A stretch of DNA of 64,000 nucleotides, taken from Lathyrus oleraceus. Taxonomy: Eukaryota > Streptophyta > Magnoliopsida > Fabales > Fabaceae. Position numbers and translations under genes: made by a program. Within the stretch, counting starts at the first letter, position 1, and every line of letters begins with the position of its first letter. Below, piece by piece: positions 47,780 through 59,263 of the stretch. The notes below the pieces were generated by a model. The model was not told where the DNA came from. It searched no databases and saw nothing but the letters and a program-made list of their open reading frames with translations. The DNA lies in the NCBI RefSeq assembly GCF_024323335.1, contig NC_066579.1, forward strand, positions 2,266,501 to 2,330,500, read 5' to 3'.

Positions 47780-50700
47780 TGTAAGACCCCAATTTTGTCC
47801 CTAAGATCCCTCATGGCATCATATCATATCATATCATTGCCTCAAGGATCATTGTGCACCTTTGCTTCCTCCCCCTGTGGGTGGGTTATCTTTCGAGAGT
47901 GGTTCTTGATCACCAAGCATGTTTTGCATTTTGTATATCATTGCTTTTCATTTGTTTACTAACCAAAAGTACAAAAATATGTCATCTAACCTTTGCCTTG
48001 CAGATGAAGCAACACTAGGTCAAGACAGTCAAAGGCATTGAGCCAATAGATGGTGGCCATTCTGAATAATTTGGGCACCATTGATCATTCACAAGAGTTC
48101 ATATGAACCATGACATCATTTTGAATCAAGACCTCAAGTGATAGAGGCTTGAATTTCATCTGAGCATAGCTAGGTCAGCTGAAACCCTAGAAAAGTCAAC
48201 ACAAGTCAACTGTGCATTCAATCATGGATTTGAAGGTGGGAGATGGTTAGAGAGACCTCATTCATGTCCATACAAATATCATTTGACATTTCAATCATCC
48301 ACAATGAAGAATTTGAGGTCAGATGAAAAGTTTCCAAAAATAGTAAGTGACCTATAATTTGGATTTGCCAAAAATGGAAAGGTCTTCTCCTCAAGTTTAC
48401 ATTATCAAGAATGATTCAAATCAAATTTTGTCCAACATGAAAGTTGAAGATCTTGCTCTTACCTTTCCAAAAAGTCCAAGAACATCCATTTCTTATTTAT
48501 GGTTGAAAAGTTATGGATCAATCATTGCCAAGAAACTTTGAACTTCAAGCTTGCATAACTTTTGCACCAAAAGGCCAAATGGAGTGGTTCTTTTTGGAAC
48601 ATTTCTCTCTTGATCTCTACTATCATAATCATGCATTACATTTCATCAATTCTCATCACAAAAATATTGGATTTTTCACTTGAAATTCATTTGAATTTTG
48701 GAGGGAAATATCCAAATTCAAAAATATGCATTGCCTTCACTTCCCACCATTGGCATTTGATTTAAAATCACATTTGAGGTGCATTTCAAGCAAGCCACGA
48801 GTACTGTTCCATTGCCTTGCATTGCATAAGGGTGTTTTGGCCAAATTGCATAAACACTTCCATTTCACTAATCCTTTTGCATTAGCCTAATCATGATTAA
48901 CTAGCTTCATTAGCAGATGATATATAACCATAATCATAACAGAAAAGGCTAACCACAACTTCATAATTTCAGATCTGAAAATTTTCTCTCAAAATTCTCT
49001 CAACTTTTTCATCAATTTTCTTCATCTTCTTTGCTTGGTTCGTGGTTTGGTCATCATCTGCAAGCATTATTGAAGATTGTTGAAGCAAGATCTTGAAGAA
49101 TTCAAGCAAAATCGTGGACTGTTGAACCTTGCATCATCCATGGCAACTGAAATTTCTGGACAAATCAAGCACTGTTGAGTTGAATTTCTTCATCCATTCA
49201 TTCATTCAAGTGTTGAAGAAGATCTGTTTCAGCCTTTCCAAGCCTAGATTGCACGATTCCACTTCTGTTTCTCCAGCAAGGTTAGAATTCGACTCTCATG
49301 TTTTGTGAAATTGATGTATGCATCTTGTAGATCCTCCATTGCTGATCATGTTGAACTTTAGATCCATTAATTTCATGCAATATTGAAGTAGTTATGCTGA
49401 TTTTAATTTTGACATGTGGAACTTTTCTTGCTCGATTTGTTTGATACAGTTAGAATTAGGTCAAATTAATGCTGGATTGTTGATGTGTGATGTAAGACGA
49501 ATCCATTGATGTATGTTTGGTAAATTTCTGTGATGATTTGTTCTTGAGGTGATGAACACGATGAATGTGTTTGAATGTTCTAGGTTTTCATTTTCCAGAA
49601 TTGCTTTGATCTTCATGAGTTTGGTTTGCATGCGTTTTTCTGTTTTTCGCTCATGCATTGGTCCACATCAGCATCCTCGTGGCTGTTTGATTGGTTTTCC
49701 TTCGCTCGCCTTGCCACGTATTTTAATGAAACGGAGCGTTTCATTCAGTGGCGCGCATAATTCAAATGCATACTTGGTTCGATTCCGGACCAAGACACTT
49801 TCCATTTGACTTTTGCATTTTATTCACTTATGCTTTCCATGTTCACATGCCTTGTTCATATGTTTTTTTTATTTTTTCTCTCCATTCAAAAATCCATAAC
49901 TCCATGAATAATGATCCAAATCACATGAGATTTTTTTCACAATGTTCCTGATGATGTCTATTATTTTTTGGTGATTTTTCCAGAATTTGTGCTCGGTTGG
50001 ATTTTAAATTTGCCTAGGGATTGTTCATGCATATGCTATCTTGCACCTTGCTTGCCATTTTCTTTGTGAAATAATGATGGTTGATCCAATGAATGTGAAA
50101 ATTGACATGCTTAAACTAGACATCCTAATGGTCATTTTGGTATAGAGTTTGTATTTTTCTCATTTCTGGTTGTTGAGATATGATGTGATTAATGTAGGTG
50201 TGAAAATGTGTGTCACACCTTTGCTTGCTTGATTTTCTGATTTTATTTACCATGCCAAATAAATGCCAAATGATCTGAATTTTTGCATGATGCTACCTCA
50301 GGATGTTAGGATTGATCATGAATATTTGTAGAATTTTTAGATTCATTTCCAATTTGTTTGATATTTTCCTTGCTGGTAGGTCATGTTTGGACTTTTGGAT
50401 GAGTGTTGAACTTCCATGATTTGTGAAATTCTTATGCCTTATCATATGAACTTGAAATTTTACACATGTTTTCTAGACACATTGAAGTTTGTCTTGGCTT
50501 TGGTTTGAATCATTTCTCACTTGTCATCTATGTTTTAGGATTGCCTTAAGTTGATGTATCATTTTGTGCTTCCTTTGAGTTTGTTAATGCTTACCTTGAC
50601 TTGATGATTTTAATTGACATGCTTATACTTGTCCAAATACCATGATTTTTGGTGTGATGATCATTTGATGTGTCCTGTTTAGCCTTGATTTTTCTTGGAA

Positions 50701-53366
50701 TTTATTGAACTATTTTGGAATTTATATACTTGTGTTCATTCTGTTGCTTCAATGTGATTCCAACTTGCATGCTTTGACATGATTGGTTTGTGAAATGAAA
50801 TTGGTTGATGCTATTGACATGAGACCACTTGGATGATGTTCTAATTTGATTAATCTTGATTCTTGTCAATTTTCATGTTCTATTTTGGATTATTTCTCCT
50901 TATTTGACCCTAGGCCTTGTTCTAGTGGTTTGCTTCTCATGTTTGAGTTTGTTTTCAGGTTAAGAAGCACATGGCCTTAAGGAGATTAATGCACATTGCT
51001 TGAGTTGGTTATTTGATTGTTATTGACTAACTTTGAGTTGTTTTGTAGGATGCTTTTAGCTCATTTGAGTTGAGCTTGTGCTTTGCACATTGTAGCCTTG
51101 CTTGTTTGATTGTGTATTGTTTGTTGACTGTTGGATTATCTGTTTGACTTTTTGAATTGAGTACTGATTGAATTGGATTGTTTTCAGGTACATTAGTTGC
51201 TTAAGTTCATTTTGAACTTGCTTGGTTGCTTAACCAATTAGGTATACTTTCTCTTCTTCATGTAGTCTGGAAGACCTGGCTTGTTATGTGGCCAGGCACC
51301 TATCTGAAGTCCTCCTTAAGAGGCAATGTTTGTGTTTGTTTATCTTTGTCCCCAAGCAGGAAAAGTCCTTTTGATAAGGCAATTGGTAGATAAAAGAGAT
51401 GTGTAGTCCATCTCCTACTATTCTTTGTGTCATCCCTTTGCTCACATTACATGTTGTAGCATTGTGGATATTAACCCAAGATCTATAGAGTCATTAACTT
51501 GTGGAGAGAGTTCCAACTTTCTGAACTCCCACACCTTCTGATATTCAAAGCTCTCCCTGACCAGGGATAAGAGCAATGAGGCACACCCCTCATATCCTTT
51601 CATCTGCTTCACCTTAACTCTCAATGTTAAGGTTAAGAGCACCACTTACCCCATTCCAGTTGACTTTAAAGTCTAACCCTTGCTTGAGCCTAATTGCTTG
51701 TATATAGTGGGTGCTAATTGACTTTGTTTGATTGATTGCTTGATCTATCTGTACCTGTTTGCTTGTTTTCCTTTGTGCATTTATCATCATTAATTGTTCA
51801 TTATTGCATGATCATCATTTCATATTTTTGTGACACATCTTTGTTTGTCCATTGAGGAATCAGTTGTAAGTCCACTCAGTGGCCATTGCTCCTATGATTT
51901 GGAAGGGATTGAGTATAAGACCATCTCATTGGCCACTTATGTCCTCTTTGCTTAGTGCTTTTGTTTGTTTGTTGTATGTGAGGATGCAATTGTAAGTCCA
52001 TGTTGTTGGCATTTGTTTTCCCATGTTCATCTGTTGGAGATTAGAGTAAGCCCAGATAGATTGGCATCTGATATCCATGTTTTGTTTTGCTTTGAGGAGA
52101 TTGGAGTAAGTCCATATATTGGCATCTGGTATCCTTGTTTATTTGGTTCTTTGGAGATTGGTATAAGTCCAGTTGATTGGCATCCAGCATCCACCCTTTT
52201 GTTTTGTTTTGCTTTAGGAGGTTGGAATAAGTCCATTTATTGGCCTCTGATATCCTTGTTTGTTTTAGGAGACTGGTATAAATCCATTTATTGGTATCCG
52301 GTATCCACCTTTGTTTGTGAGATTGGTATAAGTCCAGCAATTGGCATCCGGTATCATTTGTTTTGCTTATTTGTCATTGCTCATTGCTTATTCCAAAGGA
52401 CACACTTGAATCATCTTCTATATGATTTCAAGAGGTGAACTTCTAAGAAGTTTTACACTCCTTCATCCACATCCTTTTTGTTTCAAAACCCCTTTTCACT
52501 TGTTGACTTCTTAAAACTTGTAAATACATAGTGTGCAAACATTTTCATGTCTTTTCAAATTAGAAACCTGGACCCTAAGTCCTTGACTTTTCAAACTCCA
52601 TTTCATAACACTTCTTTGAATTGAATCCTAATCATACTTTGGCCATATTTTGTGAATACTCATAATCAATTAACTTCACCCATTCAATTGTTTTTGTGGC
52701 TTTGTCCATTCTTGTTAAGCTTTTCATACATTAGCCATAGGTTTCAATTACCATAGTGGTTGATGTAATTCTTACCTTATTCTTAGTGAGTTGATTGTAA
52801 GTCTTCCATACTTATTATAGGGTTAACCCCTCACTAGTATGTTGAAGCCGTTCTCGCATGGTGGATTGTTGATTCAGGTTGAGTTTTCTCCCATTGAAAA
52901 TGAAAAACCTTAGGGCTTGTGTTTTAAAATGAATTCATTAATATTTTGGAAATCTTTTAGCCGAACTACGGCGTTTTGATCCTTACCTTTCATGGAAGGT
53001 ACGTAGGCAACGGGTTCATCCGTCCAAACACAAAAATAATAAATTGTACATTCTTTTCTCATCTTCCCAATCATGTTTGCACAATATGTCATAAACAAAT
53101 AAACTTTTTATACAACAAGTGTGAAAAGGGCTCCCTAGGAGTACCTAGGACGTTTTGGGTGCCTAACACCTTCCCATTGCGTAATTAACCCCTTACCCAG
53201 ATTCTCAGATCTTTTCATTAGTTTTCTATGTGTAAAACTTCTTAGGCTTTTGTTCGCTTTTTAGCCATTCCTTAGGATAAATAAAAGTGCGGTGGCGACT
53301 CGATTCTTTGTATACTTTGCTTTTGATTTAGTCAATAAATCATATAGCGACGAATACACCGCTACA
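47780..53366 (+). repeat. Solo LTR of a third Ogre family
   Basis: 5587 bp, TGTAAGACC...CCGCTACA, flanked by perfect GTCAA duplications (47775-47779 and 53367-53371). It has no internal region. Its start and end match the other Ogre LTRs here, but its body is different, so it is another family. TATATAAC at 48921-48928 is a possible TATA box. TGGCGACTC at 53293-53301 lies 74 bases before the end. Open frames inside (48347-48541, 51965-52438 and others) show no domain; the last one reads through a tandem array. Confidence 0.96.
51840..52365 (+). repeat. Degenerate tandem array inside the solo LTR
   Basis: About eight copies of GAGATTGGTATAAGTCCA, a short A/T stretch, then ATTGGCATCCGGTATCC, near 51856, 51907, 51983, 52034, 52095, 52155, 52217 and 52269-52320. 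Units run about 50-75 bases. It explains the long open frame 51965-52438 and its antisense counterparts. Confidence 0.85.
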
Positions 53367-55143
53367 GTCAAGCAAAAAACCTAAATCCATACAAGATCAT
53401 TCTTCTTTTCTTTTGGCATGGCAAGTTGTAGGAGCTTGGCTTACTAGTCATGGTCTCTAACTTGTGTTTGTTGCCTATAGTTTTATTGACCGGCCTCAGA
53501 TAGGTGTGACCACTACATTAGTCCACTTACGATTGTTTAACATAGCGCTAAATTGCCTTATGGTACACTAACACTAACTACTAATGACTAACTTTTAATT
53601 CAAGCATTTAATTCTTGCAATTTACATTAATGCAATTTAATTTCTTGTTCATTATTTCATTTGCCTTTGCCCTTTGCTCACTTGAGCTCATGTTTATGTT
53701 AATGCAATTTTTCATTTTGCTCACTTGAGCATATTATTGTGTATATACTATTGTGTTTGTTTTGTTTTGATTGTGTGAACCCAATGCAAATGGAGAAAGG
53801 ACATAGATTTAGGACCTTACCTATGCTAATGGAGTTTGAAGAGCAACTAGGACTCATGCCTTTAGAATGCTAAAATTGTCAAAGAGCAACTAGGCCTCAT
53901 GCCTTTAGAATACTTAATCTTGAAGATGAATTGAAAGAACCCCTAATTCTAAACTCACTATTGTCCATTCTTTTATTTGCATTGTGGAACTTTTTGATTT
54001 GTGTGTTCTTGTGTGCTAGGGATCCCAAACTTGAGCCAATTAGAAGAAGCATTGTCATGGACATCCAAGATAAGAGATACAAAATCCAATTGGAAGAGTC
54101 CTATGAGCTTGATTGATTGTTTGCTTGATTGCTTGAGTTATTTGCTTATTGCTTGCTAAGTCCAAAGGAATGGAGCAACTTGGATCATCTTTATGATCTC
54201 AAGAAGGGAACTCCAAGTGGTTTTATTTCTCTTCCCTCATCTTTACATGTTTAGGACCTAACCCTTCTTTTCTTCTCTCCACTCTAACCCAAGCCAAACT
54301 TTTGTGCAAACATTGACATTGTTTTCAAAAATTAGAAACCTAGGCACTATGCCTTTGATTTTTCAAACTCTTTTCATAACACTTATTTTGAATTGAATCT
54401 TCAGTCAACTTTGACTTTATTTTGTGAATACTTTCCATTTATAAATACAACTAGCTCAATTGTTTTTGTGGTTCCAATGACCATTTGTGTTGAAGCTTTT
54501 CATAAACATTAGTTATTAGGTTTGAGTTATCCTAGAGGTTGATATAATACTCACCTATATCCTTAGTGATGTACTATAAGTCGTTCATGCTTATTATAGG
54601 GTTAACCCCTCACTAGCATGTTGAAGCTCTCCTCACATGATGGATTTGTGGTTTTAGGTTGAGTTTTCTCCCTTTGATAACAAAAGACCTTAAGGCTTTT
54701 GGCCAATCAATTCACCAACTTCTTTTGAGATTTTTAACCCGAACTACGAGGTTTTGATCCTACCTTTTTAAGATGGTACGTAGGCAGTGAGTTTATCCAT
54801 TCAAACACAAAATTGTAAAAAACTTGTATATTCTTCTCTCACCTCCCCAATCATGTTTGCACAAATATTTTCACAAATACCAACCGACCATACAACATTT
54901 GTAAAAAGGGCTCCCTTAGAGTACTAAGGATATTTTGGGTGCTTAAAACCTTCCCATTGCATAACCAACCCCCTTACCCAGATCTCTGACATTTTTATTA
55001 GTTTTTGATTTGATAAAACTTCTCGGTTTTTGTTCGCTTTCTAACCTTTCCTTTGGATAAATAGAAGTACGGTGGCGACTCGAATTGTATGATTTACTTT
55101 TGATTTAGTCAATAAATCTAAAGGTAACGAATACCCCGCTACA
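53367..55143 (+). repeat. Ogre-M 3' LTR, right segment
   Basis: 1777 bp matching 29416-31178 of the 5' LTR, from the second GTCAA to GCTACA at 55143. TGGCGACTC is at 55073-55081. No gene; the frame 53931-54116 is shared with 29958-30152 in the 5' LTR only because the LTRs are duplicates. Confidence 0.96.
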
Positions 55144-55148
55144 CCCAC

Positions 55149-55539
55149 CCTTAACTCGTCCGTTTTATTTCAGTATATACTTCATTGTTTAATTTTTATA
55201 ATTTTAAATTTTAAATATGTGGTCAATGTTTTGATATTTTTATTTGTATTTATTGTTTAAAATATTTGAAATGTATGTATGGATTTTTTTGAGATTGTTT
55301 TGTTTTATTATTTGTAATTCATTTTGATTTTGGAAAAAATAAATATTTCTATTAAAAAAAATTGATTCACTAAATGGATAGAGGCGGGACACGGTTACCC
55401 GAACCTGTTTCAGACGAGTTTGGGTTTTAACTCTCCATCTCTGTTAGGGATTAAAATGGGGAACATGGATTGTTTGGGATTCGGGTTTGGATGTGGGGGA
55501 GGTAAAAACAATCCTTGCCTCGCCCCGTTGTCATGCCTA
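55149..55539. mobile_element. hAT-like non-autonomous element, right part
   Basis: 391 bp after the second CCCAC, ending CATGCCTA at 55539. Joined to the left part the element would be about 548 bp. Its last 160 bases, rich in GGGTTTGG / CCCGAACC words, are roughly inverted to the left part. No coding capacity. Confidence 0.68.
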
Positions 55540-55547
55540 GTATGTAC

Positions 55548-56410
55548 GAGTCTTTATAAACTAAACTTACAAAATATTAGCATATAAATCTTATAAATAT
55601 CCCATTTTCGTTTCACTTTGTTAGAACATCCTTTGTGTTCTAGCCAAATGAGCTAAACGTATGGCATTATGTTAACATGGTGTGCCAACATTGTTCTTTC
55701 CATTGTTTTTGTTTACATCAACCATTTTTCCTTGTTGTGTTATGACACGAGACTATTTAAGATCTATCCTCCCAAATTTTTGTTTCCTATTTTCACTAAG
55801 TTTTTTATGTGCGGTTATTTCATTTTCGGGATCGAATAAAAGTTGCGCAGTAGGAACCTTACTTCACATAAAATAGAAAAAATAAATATACTTATAAAAG
55901 TTAATAGGTTAGTTATTATAAAAAATATATAAATTTATACACAACTATATATGTACTTTAAATAATAAACTATGCTTTTATCTTTAAAACTTAGAACCAA
56001 TCTTCGACATCAACACCATTTTATTGGTTTGTGGCAAAAGTAAGTTTTAGAATTATCATATCCATAAAGACTGGAGGTTATAAAGAAAAATTAGTAATGA
56101 TGTCTTATTTTAAGAAAGAGAATGTTTATGTGTTGGTTGTGATGTGGAAAATGTAAATGAAAAGAAAGTAAATAATAAAAAGTAAAGTTAGAGATTTTGG
56201 TGTTAATAGTGAGAATGCTTACTAGGGGTCGATTCATCATTATGTATCTATGATGCACAACCATAGGTCAGTAATACTCTCCTCTACTCAACATATAATA
56301 CTACCACATGTTACCTTAATTTGCATCTCCTTTTGGTCTTCATGCCGTGAGTTCAGTGCATTACATAATAAAACAATATATGTTACTATTAACCAACACA
56401 GAGCATTAAG
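55548..56410. other. Spacer without recognised features
   Basis: About 860 bp, strongly A/T-rich, between the hAT-like element and copia-F. The short open frames (55682-55876, 56250-56438) have no domain. This is the longest stretch in the window that I cannot assign to an element. Confidence 0.65.
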
Positions 56411-57494
56411 TGTAAGAACAAAAATAGTTCTACAATAGATTCCATGATTTTGATGATAACAAAGGATGAAACCAAAAATGGCACCCTAACGAAAAGTTTC
56501 TAAGTGTGCAGGGTTCTAAAGAAAGAAGAAATAAATCTGATGATGTCATCAGATGCACAACAAGATCAGATGCAAAATCTCAAGTATCAAAAGCATCTAA
56601 AGTGGAATCTCGTTTCAAGAAGCTCTGACTCTGGACAAAACTGCAAGTATCAGAAGCATCTGAACATGAAGTAAAGTCTAGAAGCTCTGACTCTGAACAA
56701 ATGTCCTCTGTAAACTCTGAAGTTTTCAGCACCATCTGAACTTTCAAGAGATAACATCAGAAGCCAATTTCTCCAGATACACAAAGACTCTAATCAGAAT
56801 TGTTAATCATGATGAAGTAACGTTTAAGCCAAGTTAAAGTTCTGCAAATGGATTTCCTCAATTAGAAAGAGACGTTAATCTCCACTTCCAAGAGAGAAGA
56901 TACTAATTGTGGTAAGTAGTCACTTCTAAGTGAAAAAGTCTACTGCAGAAGCTATTAATGGAATGGCGTAACTACATCTCAATATCCAACAGATTCAACG
57001 CTACTTCAACTCTACTTCAACTCCTATAAATAGAGAAGAAATCTCATTCAGTAAACACGAAGAAATCACTAGCCAAAACTATACTGAAATCATATCACGC
57101 TCAAGAAAAACATCTTTGTTCTTCAAAGATTTTCACTAAGCTTTTGCTTATCAAGTGAAAAATTTTGTTCTTAAGTTTGTAATATTTGCTTTCTTAGAAG
57201 CACTCTAGATTACACATCTTGTATCTTATTTTTATTTGATTTCCTCAAGTGACTCTTTGTAGTCTGTAGACTTGAGAGGACTAAGAGATTTTCTTCTCTC
57301 TTAGGGGTTGTTTGTAATCTTTCAAGATTAGTGGATTAAGTCCTTGTTGAAGGCGAAATCACCTTGGCCGGGTGGACTGGAGTAGCTTTGTGTTATAAGC
57401 GAACCAGTATAAAATCATTGTGTGATTTCATTTTGCAAAAGCGCTTATTTTTCAAACAATTCAAACCCCCCCTTTCTTGTTTTTCTCACCTTCA
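56411..57494 (+). repeat. Copia-F 5' LTR
   Basis: 1084 bp, TGTAAGAAC...CTCACCTTCA. The last 90 bases or so (GAACCAGTATAAAATCATTG, AATTCAAACCCCCCCTTTC) resemble the copia-D LTR end, but the body differs. A TATAAATA box is at 57025-57032. Confidence 0.93.
57025..57032 (+). promoter_or_regulatory. TATA box of copia-F LTR
   Basis: CTCC-TATAAATA-GAGAAG, a strong context; genomic RNA probably starts about 30 bases downstream. Confidence 0.78.
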
Positions 57495-57496
57495 AT

Positions 57497-57508
57497 TGGT
57501 ATCAGAGC
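57497..57508 (+). promoter_or_regulatory. Copia-F primer-binding site
   Basis: TGGTATCAGAGC, the usual complement of the initiator tRNA-Met 3' end, two bases after the LTR. Confidence 0.95.
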
Positions 57509-57577
57509 TCCGGCTCTGTTATTGATTTTCAAATCAAACACTTAACCGTGTAGAGAGATCCAGTGCGAGAAAAACAA

Positions 57578-59197
57578 ATGGCCCACTCAAATGAGAAAGA
57601 TTCTTACAATGCCAAGCCTCCTGTTTTTGATGGAGAAAAGTTTGATTACTGGAAAGATAGAATCGAAAGTTTCTTTCTGGGTTATGATGCTGACCTCTGG
57701 GACATTGTCACAGATGGATACAAACCTCCAACCTTAAATGGAGCTGAAGTTCCCAGAAGCAAAATGTCAGAAGATCAGAAACGTGAGTTCAAAAATCATC
57801 ACAAGGCCAGAACAATACTTCTAAATGCTATATCATACAACGAATACGAAAAGATCACCAACAGAGAGACGGCTAAAGATATACTTGACTCTCTGAAGAT
57901 GACCCATGAAGGAAACTCCCAAGTCAAGGAGACGAAGGCTCTGGCGTTGATCCAGAAGTATGAAGCCTTCAAGATGGAAGATGACGAAGCTATAGAAGCT
58001 ATGTTTTCCAGATTCCAAACTCTTATTGCAGGTCTTAAAGTGCTAGACAAGGGATATACGACTGCAGATCATGTTAAGAAGATTGTCAGAAGTCTGCCAA
58101 AGAAATGGAGACCAATGGTTACTGCTCTGAAGCTATCAAAGGATCTGAACAACATCAGCCTTGAAGAACTTGTTAGCTCTCTCAGAAGTCATGAGATAGA
58201 ACTAGAGGAGGATGAGCCTCAGAAAAGGAACAAGTCAGTGGCGCTGAAGTCCAGACCTGAAAGACGGAAGTCAGACAGAACCAAGGCTCTTCAAGCAGAA
58301 ACTGCAGACACTGATGACTCTGAACCTGAAGACTCTGATGATGAAGAAGAACTGTCCTTACTAACCAGAAGAGTTAAGCAACTCTGGAAAAGAAGGAACA
58401 ACAACAACTTCAGAAGATCAAGACCCAGAGGGGATAGATCAGAGTCAACTTCAAAAGGTAAACCTAATAAAGATATTACCTGTTTTGAATGTAAAGAAAC
58501 AGGTCATTATAGAAATGAATGCCCCAAGCTGAAGAAAGATAACTCCAAGAAAGAAAGCTTCAAGAAAAATGCCTTCAGAACAAAGAAGGGATTAATGGCC
58601 ACCTGGGACGATAGTGAATCAGGATCATCAGAATCTGACTCTGATGAACAAGCCAACGTAGCATTTATGGCTACCACATCCAGCAGCTCAGATGAAGAAT
58701 CTGAAGAGGTATTTTCTGAACTTTCTAGATCTGACTTAGAATCATGTTTATCAGAAACTCTTACCTCTCTTCAGAAATTAAAACAAAAAGTTAAAAGCAT
58801 TAAAGGCCTTCTTAAAGCAAAATCTGAAGAATGTAGTGAACTTGAGACAACAATTCTAGCACATGAAGATACAATCAAATCTTTAACGTTAGAAAGAGAT
58901 GGAGCTAAAACAAAAAGCTTAAAATTAGAAGAAGTGTTGTCTCAAGCACCACAAACTTCAAATGAAATTATTTATAAATATGAAGAAGCCTTTCAACAAT
59001 TTCTGAAGAATGGGATAAATAGGAGTATTATGGCATCCATGATTTATGGAGTAGGTCAGAATAATAAAAGGGTATTGGGTATGATTCTGATTCTGATAAA
59101 ACTTCTACCAGTAACCAAATTAAATCGCCTTTCTCATACCACTACACACATACACAAGAACACAAATTTAAAAATGCTAGAAGACCCAAAGTTGTAA
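57578..59197 (+). CDS. Copia-F Gag (with a 3' frameshift)
   Basis: Capsid protein of the element. The start is taken as ATG 57578 (MAHSNEKDSYNAKPPVF) since it aligns with copia-D; the frame is open from an ATG at 57563. The UBN2-type core lies at about residues 10-220 (MFSRFQTLIAGLKVLDKGY, NNISLEELVSSLRSHEIEL), then an acidic/basic region, a CCHC zinc knuckle at residues 302-315 (CFECKETGHYRNEC), a Ser/Asp/Glu-rich stretch and a coiled-coil-like region (LEKL-type heptads, about 390-470). After QNNKR near 59070 the frame is lost, by comparison with copia-D, through what looks like one missing G; the natural tail (RPKVVRNSGKTN, VPKDKIIYVADI) is in the next frame and ends near 59374. Confidence 0.93.
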   Translation: MAHSNEKDSYNAKPPVFDGEKFDYWKDRIESFFLGYDADLWDIVTDGYKPPTLNGAEVPRSKMSEDQKREFKNHHKARTILLNAISYNEYEKITNRETAKDILDSLKMTHEGNSQVKETKALALIQKYEAFKMEDDEAIEAMFSRFQTLIAGLKVLDKGYTTADHVKKIVRSLPKKWRPMVTALKLSKDLNNISLEELVSSLRSHEIELEEDEPQKRNKSVALKSRPERRKSDRTKALQAETADTDDSEPEDSDDEEELSLLTRRVKQLWKRRNNNNFRRSRPRGDRSESTSKGKPNKDITCFECKETGHYRNECPKLKKDNSKKESFKKNAFRTKKGLMATWDDSESGSSESDSDEQANVAFMATTSSSSDEESEEVFSELSRSDLESCLSETLTSLQKLKQKVKSIKGLLKAKSEECSELETTILAHEDTIKSLTLERDGAKTKSLKLEEVLSQAPQTSNEIIYKYEEAFQQFLKNGINRSIMASMIYGVGQNNKRVLGMILILIKLLPVTKLNRLSHTTTHIHKNTNLKMLEDPKL

Positions 59198-59263
59198 GAA
59201 ACTCTGGGAAAACTAATCTGAAAGGACCCAAGAGATTCTGGGTACCGAAAGATAAGATTATCT

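Larger units (their letters stand above)
26303..55143 (+). mobile_element. Ogre-M, complete Ty3/gypsy (Tat/Ogre) retrotransposon
   Basis: Complete element with 5' LTR (26303-31178), tRNA-Arg-type primer site, leader, ORF1, gag, protease, intron, RT/RNase H, second RNase H, integrase, long 3' UTR, polypurine tract and 3' LTR (from 44655). Flanked by perfect CCCAC duplications (26298-26302, 55144-55148). Without the solo LTR and its extra GTCAA the length is about 23.25 kb, within the normal Ogre range. The first 310 or so LTR bases differ at about 8 positions between the two LTRs by my count, suggesting a fairly recent insertion. All ORFs carry stops or shifts, so it cannot move on its own. 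Confidence 0.97.

Noticed and set aside
51965..52438. 157-codon open frame in the solo LTR
   Set aside because: Reads through a degenerate tandem array; antisense frames there are equally open.
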